Below, in pieces: positions 33,317 through 42,109 of a stretch of 64,000 nt of DNA. Position 1 is the stretch's first letter; each line of letters begins with the position of its first letter. Position numbers and translations under genes: made by a program. The stretch comes from Bacteroides sp. (lineage in GTDB: Bacteria > Bacillota > Clostridia > Oscillospirales > Acutalibacteraceae). The stretch lies in the NCBI GenBank assembly GCA_023665085.1, contig JAMPEQ010000009.1, forward strand, positions 1 through 64,000, written 5' to 3'. Under the pieces are notes generated by a model. That model saw only the letters and a list, made by a program, of their open reading frames with translations, did not search any database and was not told where the DNA came from.

Positions 33317-34735
33317 TTATTTTTTAGCGGCAAGCTCTGCTTTGCCTTCGGGTGTATCACGGTAATACTGAGTGAAAGGATGAAAACGCTCCTGCTCCTC
33401 CCATATTTCCTTTGCTTTTGGAGCCCACAGCTTTGCATATTCATCGCATTTTGAGCAAAGCTCATCTGCGCTTTCAGGATGAGCAAGGTTGGTGGACTTT
33501 GCACCGGTCTTTTTAACCATATAGCGTAATGCCTGTGGGTTTTCCAGCATAGGACATGGACGAAGCATATTATCGTTAAACGGCTGACCTTTATAGTATT
33601 CCTTAAACAATGGTGATTTCAGACATTCGATAATGCTTTTTTCCCTGATATTTGAGTCACTGTAGTGAACAAATACACACGGCTCAACATCCCCCTCACT
33701 GTTAATATGAAAATAGTTTCTTCCGCCTGCAATACATCCGCCTACAAATTCAGCATCATTCTGGAAGTCAACGGTAAATATAGGCTTTCCTGTTTTTGAA
33801 TTACGCTTTGCACGAATTTCTCTGTAAACACGTTCACGCTGCTGAGGAGTTAAAAGCAAATCAACATCAGCATCACTGCCTACAGGCATGTAATGGAAAT
33901 ACCATGCGTATCTTGCACCGTTTTCTATCATGAAATCATAAAATTCATCAGATATAACAGCATCACAGTTTTTGCTGGTGTAGCAAACGGATGTACCGAA
34001 AAGACATTTGTTTTTCTTAAGAAGCTTCATAGCCTTAAGGGTTGCCTGATATGCACCATCGCCGCGTCTGAAATCCGTTGTTTCTTCATTTCCTTCAATA
34101 GAAAGAGCAAGAGCAAGATTTCCGCATGCTTTCATATCTTCGCAAAACTGCTGGTCGATAAGAGTTCCGTTTGTGAATGAAAGGAAAATGCAATCACTGT
34201 TTTCTTTTGCAATTGTAAGAATTTCTTTCTTTTTAATAAGCGGTTCACCGCCTGTATACATAAAGAAATGAGTGCCGAGTGCTTTGCTTTCGCTGACAAT
34301 TTTTCGCATTTCATCAAGGGTAAGATTTGATTGATGACCATATTCAGATGCCCAGCAGCCCTTGCACTTCATATTGCACGCAGAGGTAGGATCAAGAAGA
34401 ACTACCCATGGTATATTGCAGTGCTCTTCATCTCTTTTTTTTCTGAGAGTTGAAGTGCCGATTAAGCCTAAGTCTATGCCAAAGGTAAGAATAGCCTTTC
34501 TGAGAAACTCATGATCAACTTCTTCGAGACCTCTGAACAGAAATTGATTCCATACATTTGATTCATCTGATACGATTTCAATAGGCTTTGTAAAAGTCGC
34601 TTCAGGATACATGCTGCCTGTAACTGCTTTGCCCACCTTGATTAGCTTAACAATATTTTGTTTTGGATTTTTATAAATGTACTTAAAAAGCCTGTTGCCT
34701 ATGATGTGCAAAACTTTACTTTTTAATTGAGCCAT
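33317..34735 (-). CDS. Radical SAM protein with C-terminal Cys-rich domain
   Basis: A 472-residue radical SAM enzyme. The cluster-binding CNMKCKGC motif (CxxxCxxC) is near residue 119, followed by a GGEP motif (YTGGEPLIKKKE). A C-terminal SPASM-like region has several cysteines (GGCIAGGRN; EPCVFVHYSD; RPCPML; ELCSKC) that may bind auxiliary clusters. The substrate is not evident. It is last gene of the ddl-DUF1934-argS unit, 16 bp after argS, but nothing suggests a shared pathway. No precursor peptide was seen nearby. Confidence 0.8.
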   Translation of the reverse strand: MAQLKSKVLHIIGNRLFKYIYKNPKQNIVKLIKVGKAVTGSMYPEATFTKPIEIVSDESNVWNQFLFRGLEEVDHEFLRKAILTFGIDLGLIGTSTLRKKRDEEHCNIPWVVLLDPTSACNMKCKGCWASEYGHQSNLTLDEMRKIVSESKALGTHFFMYTGGEPLIKKKEILTIAKENSDCIFLSFTNGTLIDQQFCEDMKACGNLALALSIEGNEETTDFRRGDGAYQATLKAMKLLKKNKCLFGTSVCYTSKNCDAVISDEFYDFMIENGARYAWYFHYMPVGSDADVDLLLTPQQRERVYREIRAKRNSKTGKPIFTVDFQNDAEFVGGCIAGGRNYFHINSEGDVEPCVFVHYSDSNIREKSIIECLKSPLFKEYYKGQPFNDNMLRPCPMLENPQALRYMVKKTGAKSTNLAHPESADELCSKCDEYAKLWAPKAKEIWEEQERFHPFTQYYRDTPEGKAELAAKK

Positions 34736-34751
34736 AGCCTAACCTCTTCTT

Positions 34752-36440
34752 TTACATAACCTCTGGGGTTGTAATTTTCAGCATAGTTAAAATGTTTTTG
34801 ATAGTGTCTTTTACAGCGGTGCAGAGATAAAGCCTTGCCATAGTTAATCCCTCATCTTCTGTCATAACACGCTGTGCGTTATAAAATTTGTGGAATAATG
34901 TTGCCAGTTCTACAATATAATGAGTAATCTTGGCAGGATCATATGTCCTTGCTGCAGAAACAATTTCTCCTGTCAGAGCGGAAAGATGTCTTATAAGCTC
35001 TTTTTCTTCATCACTGCTGAGAAGAAGCAATTCTTTATAATCAGGTTCTCTGAGAGTAATACCTTTTTCCTGTGCCTTTTTAAGTATTGAACAAATTCTG
35101 GCGTGAGCATACTGTACATAGTATACAGGGTTTTCGCTTGATTCCTTTGCAGCAAGCTCTAAATCAAAATCAAAGTGTGAGTTCGGCTCACGGAGATTGA
35201 AGAAGAATCTTGCAGCGTCAAGCGGAACTTCGTCAATAAGTGTGTTCAGTGTAATTGCTTTACCGGAACGCTTTGAAAGCTTGATTGTTTCACCGTCGCG
35301 GACAAGTCTTACCATCTGCATAATTACTGCATCAAGTCTGCCGGCATCAATTCCGAGAGCGGTAAGAGCTGCTTTCATTCTGGGCACATAGCCATGGTGG
35401 TCTGCACCAAGCACATCAATTGCCTTGTCATATCCACGCGTTACAAGCTTGTTATAATGATAAGCAATGTCAGGTACAATGTAGGTAGGAATTCCGTTGG
35501 CACGTACGAGAACTACATCCTTATCATTGCCAAATTCCGAAGCCTTAAACCATAATGCACCATCCTGCTCATATGTTACACCCTTCTCCTTGAAGGTGTC
35601 AATAATCTTCTGTACAGAGCCGTCATTGTGAAGAGTTGATTCATGAAACCACTTATCATAAGTAATTCTGTATCTTCCCAAATCTCTTTCAAGACCTGCA
35701 ATATTCTGCGGAAGTGCAAAATCAACAAGAGCCTTTCTTCTGTCCTTGCTGTCTGCATCAACAAATTTGTTTCCGTATTCTTTGATGAAGTTTTCAGCAT
35801 GCTCTGTTATGTCAGCACCCTTGTATGCATCCTCCGGAAGCTCAATACCGTCATCAAAATGCTGAAGATAACGCACCTCTAAAGAGGTTGCAAATTTTTC
35901 TATCTGATTACCTGCATCATTAACATAGAATTCTCTGCTTACCTCATATCCTGCCCAGTCAAGCACTGATGCAAGACAGTCACCTATAGCACCTCCTCTT
36001 GCGTTTCCGATATGCATAGGTCCTGTGGGATTTGCTGAAACAAATTCAACGAGGATTTTTTTGCCCTGACCGTAATCAGATTTTCCGTAGTTTTCACCGC
36101 AGGCGAATACATCTTTTATGATTTCGCTGTAATATTGCTGTGATAAGAAGAAATTCAAAAATCCCGGTCCTGCAATTTCAACTCTTTCAAACAGAGTATC
36201 TTCGAGATCAATATGCTTTACTATAGCCTCTGCAATCATTTTAGGAGCTTTTTTAAAAGCTCTTGCACCGGCCATTGCAATGTTTGATGAGTAGTCACCG
36301 TTTGCTTTGTTTGAAGGTATTTCAATAATAAACTGAGGAATTTCCGCCTGAGGCAGATCTCCTGAATTTATTGCACCTTCAACTGCGCTTATAAGTTTGT
36401 TTTTCAATATGTTATTTGTTTTTTCTACAAGCTTTGACAT
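34752..36440 (-). CDS. argS: Arginyl-tRNA synthetase
   Basis: A 562-residue class I synthetase. The N-terminal Arg-tRNA-S domain is at residues 1-~85. The signature VSANPTGPMHIGNARGG carries the HIGH-type motif as HIGN, with the KLSKRSG loop (KMSKS equivalent) near 375, and a C-terminal DALR anticodon-binding domain (VYYVQYAHARI). It charges tRNA-Arg. It starts 9 bp after the DUF1934 gene. Confidence 0.96.
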   Translation of the reverse strand: MSKLVEKTNNILKNKLISAVEGAINSGDLPQAEIPQFIIEIPSNKANGDYSSNIAMAGARAFKKAPKMIAEAIVKHIDLEDTLFERVEIAGPGFLNFFLSQQYYSEIIKDVFACGENYGKSDYGQGKKILVEFVSANPTGPMHIGNARGGAIGDCLASVLDWAGYEVSREFYVNDAGNQIEKFATSLEVRYLQHFDDGIELPEDAYKGADITEHAENFIKEYGNKFVDADSKDRRKALVDFALPQNIAGLERDLGRYRITYDKWFHESTLHNDGSVQKIIDTFKEKGVTYEQDGALWFKASEFGNDKDVVLVRANGIPTYIVPDIAYHYNKLVTRGYDKAIDVLGADHHGYVPRMKAALTALGIDAGRLDAVIMQMVRLVRDGETIKLSKRSGKAITLNTLIDEVPLDAARFFFNLREPNSHFDFDLELAAKESSENPVYYVQYAHARICSILKKAQEKGITLREPDYKELLLLSSDEEKELIRHLSALTGEIVSAARTYDPAKITHYIVELATLFHKFYNAQRVMTEDEGLTMARLYLCTAVKDTIKNILTMLKITTPEVM

Positions 36441-36449
36441 TTTGTTCTC

Positions 36450-36872
36450 CTAAATCTCTTTAAAATTCAGCTTTATATCGTTTCTTGAAGCAAGAGCACC
36501 GTTAATATCAATATCGTATGCAAGATAAAAACTGCCCTTGCCGTTATCAATATCAACATCAATACTATGCCCTGAAATACCCATTAGAATATCACCGTAT
36601 TCAGTGCCGTATTTGCAAAGCCGTCGGTTTGATTTTTCGATGTTCAGGCAGGAATAAACTGCTCCGCTTCGTATAACCTCGGCTGATTTTTCATTTTTAT
36701 CAACTGTAAGAGAGACAGCAATAGGTGACATCGGCGGTTCTTGCTGTTCATCATATTTAATTATGTAACTGCTGTCAGTTTCCTCAAGTGTGCCGACTGT
36801 TGTCATTTCAACCTTATCTTTTTCGCTGTCAACACGCTGAGAGCCGACTATTTCCAATAATACTTTTGACAT
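36450..36872 (-). CDS. DUF1934 (YwiB-like) beta-barrel protein
   Basis: A 140-residue cytosolic protein predicted to be an all-beta, lipocalin-like barrel of the DUF1934 family (B. subtilis YwiB). The order ywiB-argS is also found in Bacillus, so the linkage is conserved. SDKVEMTTVGTLEE and YSCLNIEKSNRRLCKYGTEYG are the recognisable stretches. Function unknown. It is 12 bp after ddl. Confidence 0.75.
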   Translation of the reverse strand: MSKVLLEIVGSQRVDSEKDKVEMTTVGTLEETDSSYIIKYDEQQEPPMSPIAVSLTVDKNEKSAEVIRSGAVYSCLNIEKSNRRLCKYGTEYGDILMGISGHSIDVDIDNGKGSFYLAYDIDINGALASRNDIKLNFKEI

Positions 36873-36884
36873 AATTTCGTTTCC

Positions 36885-37949
36885 TTAAAATATTCCGCCT
36901 CTTTCAAGCGCAAAGTTAATTAATTTATCAATAAGATCTTTGTAAGGCACACCAACAGCTTCGAAAAGCTTTGGATACATGCTGATGTCTGTCTGACCGG
37001 GGATGGTGTTGATTTCATTGAGAAGAATCCTTCCGTCGTCAGTAACAAAGAAATCAACTCTTGACATTCCCTCACATCCAAGTGCTTTAAAAGCCTTGAT
37101 TGCCTGAGCCTTTACTTCATTTCTTTTTTCTTCATCTAAAAGAGCAGGAATATGAAGCTGGGATGCAGGATTGTTGTATTTTGCATCAAAATCATAGAAT
37201 TCAGCAGCAGCAACAATCTCGCCTACCTCGCCGGCAGTAACATTATTGTTTCCCATAACGGCACATTCAACTTCCTTACCCTGAATAAATTCCTCAAGAA
37301 CTGCCTTTTTGTCTTCTTTAAAAGCAGTTTCCATTGCGGAAAAAAGCTCTTCCTTTGTATGAGCCTTTGATATACCTACCGAAGAACCTGCGTTTGCAGG
37401 TTTAACAAATATAGGAAAGCCCAGCTTTTCAATAGCAGCATTAAGCTGTGCTTCGGGATTTTTTCTGTAGTCGTAAATATTTACAGCACACCATTTTGCC
37501 TGTTCTATGCCTACTGCGTCAGCAACGGCATTGGCAACTGCCTTATCCATGCAAACTCCTGATGATGTGGCATCACAGCCAACATAAGCAATTTGTGCAA
37601 GCTGAAGAAGTCCCTGAATAGTGCCGTCCTCGCCGTTCTTGCCGTGAAGAACAGGAAATACTGCATCAAGTCTGATGATATCACCGTTTGAAGTAATTAT
37701 GCCGTGAACAGATGCATCAGGTGATATGAATGCGGGAATAAGGCTCTTGGAGCTTAGCCATCTGTCGTTCGGCAAAAGTTCAACATCATCGTTGAAAAGA
37801 AACCATTTTCCCTGCTTTGTTATTCCTAAAAGTACAACATTGTACTTGTTATAATCCATGTTTTTGATAATACTTTTTGCAGATACACAGCTTATGTCAT
37901 GCTCTGATGAAACTCCGCCGAAAAGTATAGCAATAGTCTTTTTGTTCAT
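36885..37949 (-). CDS. ddl: D-alanine--D-alanine ligase
   Basis: A 354-residue ATP-grasp ligase making the D-Ala-D-Ala dipeptide of peptidoglycan. Seen: GGVSSEHDISCVSA (first-substrate glutamate), KPANAGSSVGISK with the conserved serine, EFIQGKEVECAVMG, a DAKY-containing omega loop with the tyrosine typical of D-Ala-D-Ala specificity, and NEINTIPG as the metal-binding strand. There is no D-lactate-type histidine in the loop, so vancomycin-type depsipeptide synthesis is not suggested. First gene of a four-gene operon. Confidence 0.94.
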   Translation of the reverse strand: MNKKTIAILFGGVSSEHDISCVSAKSIIKNMDYNKYNVVLLGITKQGKWFLFNDDVELLPNDRWLSSKSLIPAFISPDASVHGIITSNGDIIRLDAVFPVLHGKNGEDGTIQGLLQLAQIAYVGCDATSSGVCMDKAVANAVADAVGIEQAKWCAVNIYDYRKNPEAQLNAAIEKLGFPIFVKPANAGSSVGISKAHTKEELFSAMETAFKEDKKAVLEEFIQGKEVECAVMGNNNVTAGEVGEIVAAAEFYDFDAKYNNPASQLHIPALLDEEKRNEVKAQAIKAFKALGCEGMSRVDFFVTDDGRILLNEINTIPGQTDISMYPKLFEAVGVPYKDLIDKLINFALERGGIF

Positions 37950-37982
37950 TTATAAGCCTGCTTCCATAAAATTATTCATAAT

Positions 37983-38011
37983 ATTGTATCACAATAAAAT
38001 ATAATAATCAA
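37983..38011 (-). promoter_or_regulatory. ddl operon promoter
   Basis: On the minus strand: TTGATT (38006-38011), 17-bp spacer, TACAAT (37983-37988), about 34 bp upstream of ddl. Confidence 0.55.
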
Positions 38012-38069
38012 CAGTGTATTTATATTTACATATCCATATTTTTAATTTATAAATAATAATAAAAAATTA

Positions 38070-38098
38070 GTGACAAATATATTTTATGATGATATAAT
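38070..38098 (+). promoter_or_regulatory. Promoter of five-gene membrane locus
   Basis: GTGACA (38070-38075), 17-bp spacer, TATAAT (38093-38098), 43 bp upstream of the first ATG (38141), which has GGAG 9 bases before it. Confidence 0.6.
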
Positions 38099-38140
38099 AC
38101 AAAGGATTGAGAAGAGCAATAATATTTTTGGAGTGTAAAA

Positions 38141-38323
38141 ATGTCCAGACTTGATAAATACAGGAAAAATGTGTTTGTAAAAGCGGTTGTAATTCCGCTT
38201 ATAATTACTTTTACAACAATAATAATTTTGCTTTTTGCTTTGCCGAAAATTCAGGCTTGTCTGCCTAATGCACAGAAGTACTCACAACAGATGCAGACCG
38301 AAGAGGTGCAGAAGAATGAATAA
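38141..38323 (+). CDS. Small single-pass membrane protein
   Basis: A 60-residue protein with a basic N-terminus (SRLDKYRKN), one long hydrophobic segment (VVIPLIITFTTIIILLFAL, residues ~16-35) and a polar Q/E-rich tail. Not recognised. Its last codons overlap the start of the next gene by 8 bp, so the two are translationally coupled. The arrangement suggests an accessory subunit of the membrane proteins encoded downstream. Confidence 0.65.
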   Translation: MSRLDKYRKNVFVKAVVIPLIITFTTIIILLFALPKIQACLPNAQKYSQQMQTEEVQKNE

Positions 38324-39194
38324 ATTACGATTTTCTGTTTACCGCTTTTTCAGTTATATTATATCATTTGCCTTGTCACTTTGCATTGTTATGGGTGTGC
38401 TGGGAACAATTTCGGTGTTTACTCTGGCAAGCGAGAATTATATGGTTGATTTTTTTCAAAAAAATCAAAGCATACAAATGCTTAGTGATGAGCTTGATAA
38501 AGAATATGAAGAGTTATCAAAAAAATCAAAGATACCCAAAGAGGTTTTTTCAGAGGCGGTGGGGTATAATTTTATAAGATCCGTGCAGCGCAGTGTCGCA
38601 GAGGGTGCACAAACCTTTGCCAGTGATGATTTTACAGGCAGTACCGATTTGGAAACCAGAATTGAAAACGCTGTTGATAAATATGACAGTGAAAATGATA
38701 TCAAACGCAGCGATAAGGCAAAAAAGAAAATTTGTGCTCAGGCAGCAGATTTATTTAATAAAACCTGTGCCGTAACAAATAACGCCCAGCTCAGACCGAT
38801 ATATTCACTTGTAAACGGCAAATCATTTTTTATCGCAATAACATCTTTTGCCGGTGCGGTGCTTTGCATTGCATTGATTGTTTTTCTGAACGGAAGACGG
38901 CATAAAAGCTTTAATTTCGTTGCTATGAGCTTTGTAATCAGCGGAGAGGTTATGACTGCTGTGCCCGTTGTTCTATTGATAAAAAATGTTTTAAGCAATT
39001 TGTGTATTACAAATATTGAGGCTTATAATATTGCAATCAGCTCTGCGGTAAAATCTGTACTGATGATTATTATTGCAGCAGGAATTGTAATGATGATTAT
39101 AGGCGTAGTTATGTTTGCAATGGTTTATAAATATTACTATACTAAACTTATTGACAGTGATACCGAACAGTCAATAGCAGATAATCTTATTTAA
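38316..39194 (+). CDS. Unrecognised four-TM membrane protein, paralogue A
   Basis: A 292-residue membrane protein: one helix at residues ~10-36, an exposed mostly helical domain of about 140 residues containing IPKEVFSEAVGYNFI, then three helices near 175-280. The same plan (one helix, exposed domain with IPxxVF, three helices) recurs in the gene at 40730, so the two look like paralogues flanking the sortase-like gene. The start at 38316 is chosen for its GAGGTG ribosome site and overlap with the upstream gene. No family recognised. Confidence 0.7.
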   Translation: MNKLRFSVYRFFSYIISFALSLCIVMGVLGTISVFTLASENYMVDFFQKNQSIQMLSDELDKEYEELSKKSKIPKEVFSEAVGYNFIRSVQRSVAEGAQTFASDDFTGSTDLETRIENAVDKYDSENDIKRSDKAKKKICAQAADLFNKTCAVTNNAQLRPIYSLVNGKSFFIAITSFAGAVLCIALIVFLNGRRHKSFNFVAMSFVISGEVMTAVPVVLLIKNVLSNLCITNIEAYNIAISSAVKSVLMIIIAAGIVMMIIGVVMFAMVYKYYYTKLIDSDTEQSIADNLI

Positions 39195-39224
39195 TTAAAG
39201 ATACTAAAATATAGGAGAGCTTAT

Positions 39225-40076
39225 ATGGAACTTAACGAAATATTCAGACTTGTTGAAAAACAGCTTTCTTCAGTTAATGAAGAATTGCATTTTAATAAGG
39301 CAGATGAAAGTGAAGACAGTATTACATTTACAGGCAATAAGGGCAGCTACAAAATTTCCTACAACGCAGAAAGCACTGTTATGGAGTTTAGCTGTGCTTA
39401 TGGTGAAATTAGTAAAGAAACGGAATTCGGTGTTATTTCCAAAAGTCTTTTTGATGCTGAAGCTTATGACGAAAGGGATGTAAAATCTTTTGCAAATGAG
39501 GTTGCAGATGAAATTACATCATTGTTTAAGTCAAAGAAAAAGGTCGATATTGATAAGGTGAAAATGCCAAAGGCTGTTTCAAGAACAAAGGCTAAAAACG
39601 GTGTAATCAGCTATGATGCCGATTCTCTCGCCAACAGATTCGGTACAATGTTCCCTGAAATGAAAGATTTGATTAAGCAGAATATCATTGATTACGGTGA
39701 ATTCCTTCCTGAAACCTTCTTTACAGAGCACGGCACTGCAAGAGTGCTCGAGGTTATTGCTGACGGCACTGAAACAGAACGTAAAAAGCTGTTTAAAATG
39801 CTGAATGAAATTTATGAGGACGGTACTAACGAGGTACAGGATATTATCGGCGTTACTATTCTTGGTGAAATGAAAAATGACAAGGCTATGATGGAGATTG
39901 CAGACAAATATATGTCTGAATACATGGCAGGTCCCGTTCATGAGATCAATAAGATTACAAGAAAAAATAATTCATTAACCAAAAAACTTAAGAATCCTCC
40001 TCCATACAAACCAAAGAAAAAGAAAAATAATCTAAGTCAAAGAATGCTTGACGCAAATAACTTAAATAATAGATAA
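39225..40076 (+). CDS. Unrecognised soluble protein with helical repeat-like C-half
   Basis: A 283-residue protein without signal or membrane segment. Residues 1-~110 look alpha/beta (QLSSVNEELHFNKADESEDSI onward). Residues ~140-245 look helical and HEAT-like (FPEMKDLIKQNIIDYGEFLPETFF ... VQDIIGVTILGEMKNDKAMMEIADKYM). The C-terminus is strongly basic (KNPPPYKPKKKKNN). It is the only cytosolic product of the locus and could be an adaptor. No family recognised. Confidence 0.65.
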   Translation: MELNEIFRLVEKQLSSVNEELHFNKADESEDSITFTGNKGSYKISYNAESTVMEFSCAYGEISKETEFGVISKSLFDAEAYDERDVKSFANEVADEITSLFKSKKKVDIDKVKMPKAVSRTKAKNGVISYDADSLANRFGTMFPEMKDLIKQNIIDYGEFLPETFFTEHGTARVLEVIADGTETERKKLFKMLNEIYEDGTNEVQDIIGVTILGEMKNDKAMMEIADKYMSEYMAGPVHEINKITRKNNSLTKKLKNPPPYKPKKKKNNLSQRMLDANNLNNR

Positions 40077-40091
40077 ATTAAGGATTAATTA

Positions 40092-40715
40092 ATGGAACGC
40101 TATAAAAAAGATTTTATAAAAAAAGAATTTGTGTTTCCGGTAATAACTGCAATAATAGCTGTGTTAATCACAGCTATTGTTCTTTGCGGATATATTAACA
40201 CTCTTCCTTTTTATAACAGTGAACTGAAAATTGCAGATAATCCCGCCAGTAAGATTAAGAATGCTGAAAATATTGATATATCATCTGTTACATCTGACAC
40301 CTTCAGCATGCTTGGCGCTGATACAAATATAGGCTCTCTTAAAGCGGGCGGTACAGAGCTGCCGTTGATTTATAATGCATCTTATGAGAATACAAATGAT
40401 GCCTTTTGTATATCAGACGGCAGTAAGCTTATCGGTGAAACAGGGAATACCTTAATATATTGCAGTAAGGCAAACGGAAAAGATATACGAAAGCTTGTCA
40501 AAGGTGATATAATAACAATTAACACCTGCTACGGCGAATATACCTATACTGTTGTAAAAACAGATACTGCTGATGATGCCGGACTTGAGCACAATGCTGA
40601 TGGTATCGGAAGTGCAATAACGTTATACACAAGCAAGGATGAGAGTATCGGATTATCTGACAGCTATTTTATTGCTGTATGTGAAATGACTTCCGGTACG
40701 AAGATTGCAGAATAG
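40092..40715 (+). CDS. Sortase-fold protein lacking catalytic residues
   Basis: A 207-residue protein with an N-terminal membrane anchor (residues ~14-34) and an extracytoplasmic sortase-like barrel. GETGNTLIY (115-123) corresponds to the sortase GxPGNTVIAGHR strand, and LVKGDIITINTCYGEYTYTV matches the LxxGDxIxVxTxxGxYxYxV block. The catalytic His site reads YCSK instead of AGHR, and the Cys site TLxTC reads ITLYTS (S181). The usual Arg in the last strand is also not seen. It is thus predicted to be a non-catalytic sortase homologue, perhaps a binding or scaffold module for the flanking membrane proteins. Confidence 0.7.
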   Translation: MERYKKDFIKKEFVFPVITAIIAVLITAIVLCGYINTLPFYNSELKIADNPASKIKNAENIDISSVTSDTFSMLGADTNIGSLKAGGTELPLIYNASYENTNDAFCISDGSKLIGETGNTLIYCSKANGKDIRKLVKGDIITINTCYGEYTYTVVKTDTADDAGLEHNADGIGSAITLYTSKDESIGLSDSYFIAVCEMTSGTKIAE

Positions 40716-40729
40716 ACAGGAGGTTTTTT

Positions 40730-41557
40730 ATGGAATTAAAAAAAGCTAGAAATCTGCTGTGCATATTTTTTTCTATTATAGCTGCAATAGGTGCAATTCT
40801 TACTGTGGGAACATTAGTGACCTATTCAACCTTGTGTAACAGCAGATATATGAGCAATAAGCTGAATTCAAAAAGCATAGTGAATCAGCTTGACGCAAGC
40901 TATGATGCCAAGCTTCAGGCACTTTCTGCCGAAACAGGTATTCCGCTGAGAGTATTTCAGGCAGCTAAAAATGAATTTATTTCTACCGAAACTAATGTGC
41001 AGAGACTTTTCTCCGAACAGGATGCAACGATGTTCAGCGAGGACAAAACAGAGATTTATGAAAGGATTTGCACTGAATATCTTGATGGAAACGGTATAAA
41101 ATATAATAAAGCGGATATTCATATGACTGCTGAAAAAGCAAGCAGTATATATTCCTCCTGCTACGGTATATCAAACGGACAGGCACTAAGTGATTTTATT
41201 AGTACATTTAAATCAAAAGTCACAGGATTTACAGCTCTTGGATTGCTTTTGATGATAATACCTTTTGTTATTGTTCTTATGCTTTTTACAAAAAACGAAA
41301 AGCTTTTCGCTCAGTTGCTTAATTATGTTACTGCCTGCGGATTTGCATTGATATTATTTGGTTTATCAGGACTTGTATTTGGTATCGGCAGTGAAATAAT
41401 GATTAATCCTGAAATATATGCCAATGCAATTATAAGGGTTATTAAAACCGACTTTTTGATTTCACTGATAATAGGAATTGCGGTCAGTGTATTTGGCATA
41501 ATAACAGCCATAAAAACCAACAGCAAAATCATTGAAAATAGAATAAATAATAGTTAG
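40730..41557 (+). CDS. Unrecognised four-TM membrane protein, paralogue B
   Basis: A 275-residue membrane protein with one helix (residues ~8-32), an exposed domain (IPLRVFQAAKNEFI matches the IPKEVFSEAVGYNFI of paralogue A) and three helices near 162-262. AGGAGG lies 7-8 bases before the ATG. It closes the five-gene unit and is followed by a strong terminator. Confidence 0.7.
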   Translation: MELKKARNLLCIFFSIIAAIGAILTVGTLVTYSTLCNSRYMSNKLNSKSIVNQLDASYDAKLQALSAETGIPLRVFQAAKNEFISTETNVQRLFSEQDATMFSEDKTEIYERICTEYLDGNGIKYNKADIHMTAEKASSIYSSCYGISNGQALSDFISTFKSKVTGFTALGLLLMIIPFVIVLMLFTKNEKLFAQLLNYVTACGFALILFGLSGLVFGIGSEIMINPEIYANAIIRVIKTDFLISLIIGIAVSVFGIITAIKTNSKIIENRINNS

Positions 41558-41593
41558 TATATAATAGTTTTAAATATTTATATTATAATGTAT

Positions 41594-41626
41594 AAACAGT
41601 CTGTAAGAAGCTTACAGGCTGTTTTT
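41594..41626 (+). terminator. Intrinsic terminator of the five-gene locus
   Basis: A stem of about 13 bp with one G-U pair (41594-41607 with 41611-41623), a 3-base loop and a following T6 run. Confidence 0.85.
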
Positions 41627-41900
41627 TGTATAAATTTTAGTCAAAAATGCAAAATTGTCGAATTTTCTGAAAAATATTTTGAAAAATGCATATTGTATCG
41701 AAGTTGAATATTATTAAAAAATTACACAATATATTGCGTTTTATGAGAAAACGGAATTTAAATATTACAAAATGTAAGATTTAAAAAGGCAAATTTTTAT
41801 TGATTTAACAAAATTTTTTAATCACACGCTAAAGCACTAAATTTTATAACCACAAGATATGGGAATCAAAAGGAAAAAATATCATAGTCAAAAATAATCC

Positions 41901-41919
41901 TTTGTGCATGTTGCACAAA
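41901..41919. promoter_or_regulatory. Perfect dyad upstream of the 3D-protein promoter
   Basis: TTTGTGCA-TGT-TGCACAAA is a perfect 8-bp inverted repeat ending 18 bp before the -35 box. It looks like an activator or repressor operator; the cognate protein is unknown. The rest of 41627-41937 is AT-rich and I see no gene in it. Confidence 0.5.
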
Positions 41920-41937
41920 ATCACAACTTTTGAAAGA

Positions 41938-41966
41938 TTGACACATTATGCACTTGTGACTATAAT
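41938..41966 (+). promoter_or_regulatory. Consensus promoter for the 3D-domain gene
   Basis: TTGACA (41938-41943), 17-bp spacer and TATAAT (41961-41966) match the sigma-A consensus exactly. Initiation would be near 41973, leaving a leader of about 137 nt. Confidence 0.85.
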
Positions 41967-41972
41967 GGCTAA

Positions 41973-42109
41973 TGCTCGTGGAAATACTAACGGTAGCAGA
42001 AAATTTTACTAACTTCTGTTTTGTGCCAAAATCAAGATTTTAAAGGCACAAATATTAGGACCTAGATTCAAGCACAGCCTAATATTTCCGAAGAACAAAG
42101 GAGATTAAG
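41973..42109 (+). ncRNA. Structured 5' leader, candidate cis-regulatory RNA
   Basis: Three successive hairpins can form in the ~137-nt leader: CAGAA with TTCTG near 41998-42018; TTTTGTGCC with GGCACAAA near 42020-42053; and AAATATTAGG with CCTAATATTT near 42051-42090 with an 18-base loop. The last ends about 10 bases before the AAGGAG ribosome site. I do not find the conserved blocks of the c-di-AMP riboswitch often linked to such genes. Identity unknown. Confidence 0.45.

Noticed and set aside
36885-37949. Vancomycin-type D-Ala-D-Lac ligase
   Set aside because: The omega loop has the tyrosine-containing DAKY pattern of D-Ala-D-Ala ligases, and no vanH/vanX partners lie nearby.
40092-40715. 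Active sortase
   Set aside because: The fold markers are present, but both the AGHR histidine and the TLxTC cysteine positions are replaced, so activity is unlikely.
41627-42109. c-di-AMP (ydaO) riboswitch upstream of the 3D-domain gene
   Set aside because: Such genes often carry it, but the conserved GGGGUGAAUCC-type and other blocks are missing. I list the leader only as an unidentified structure.
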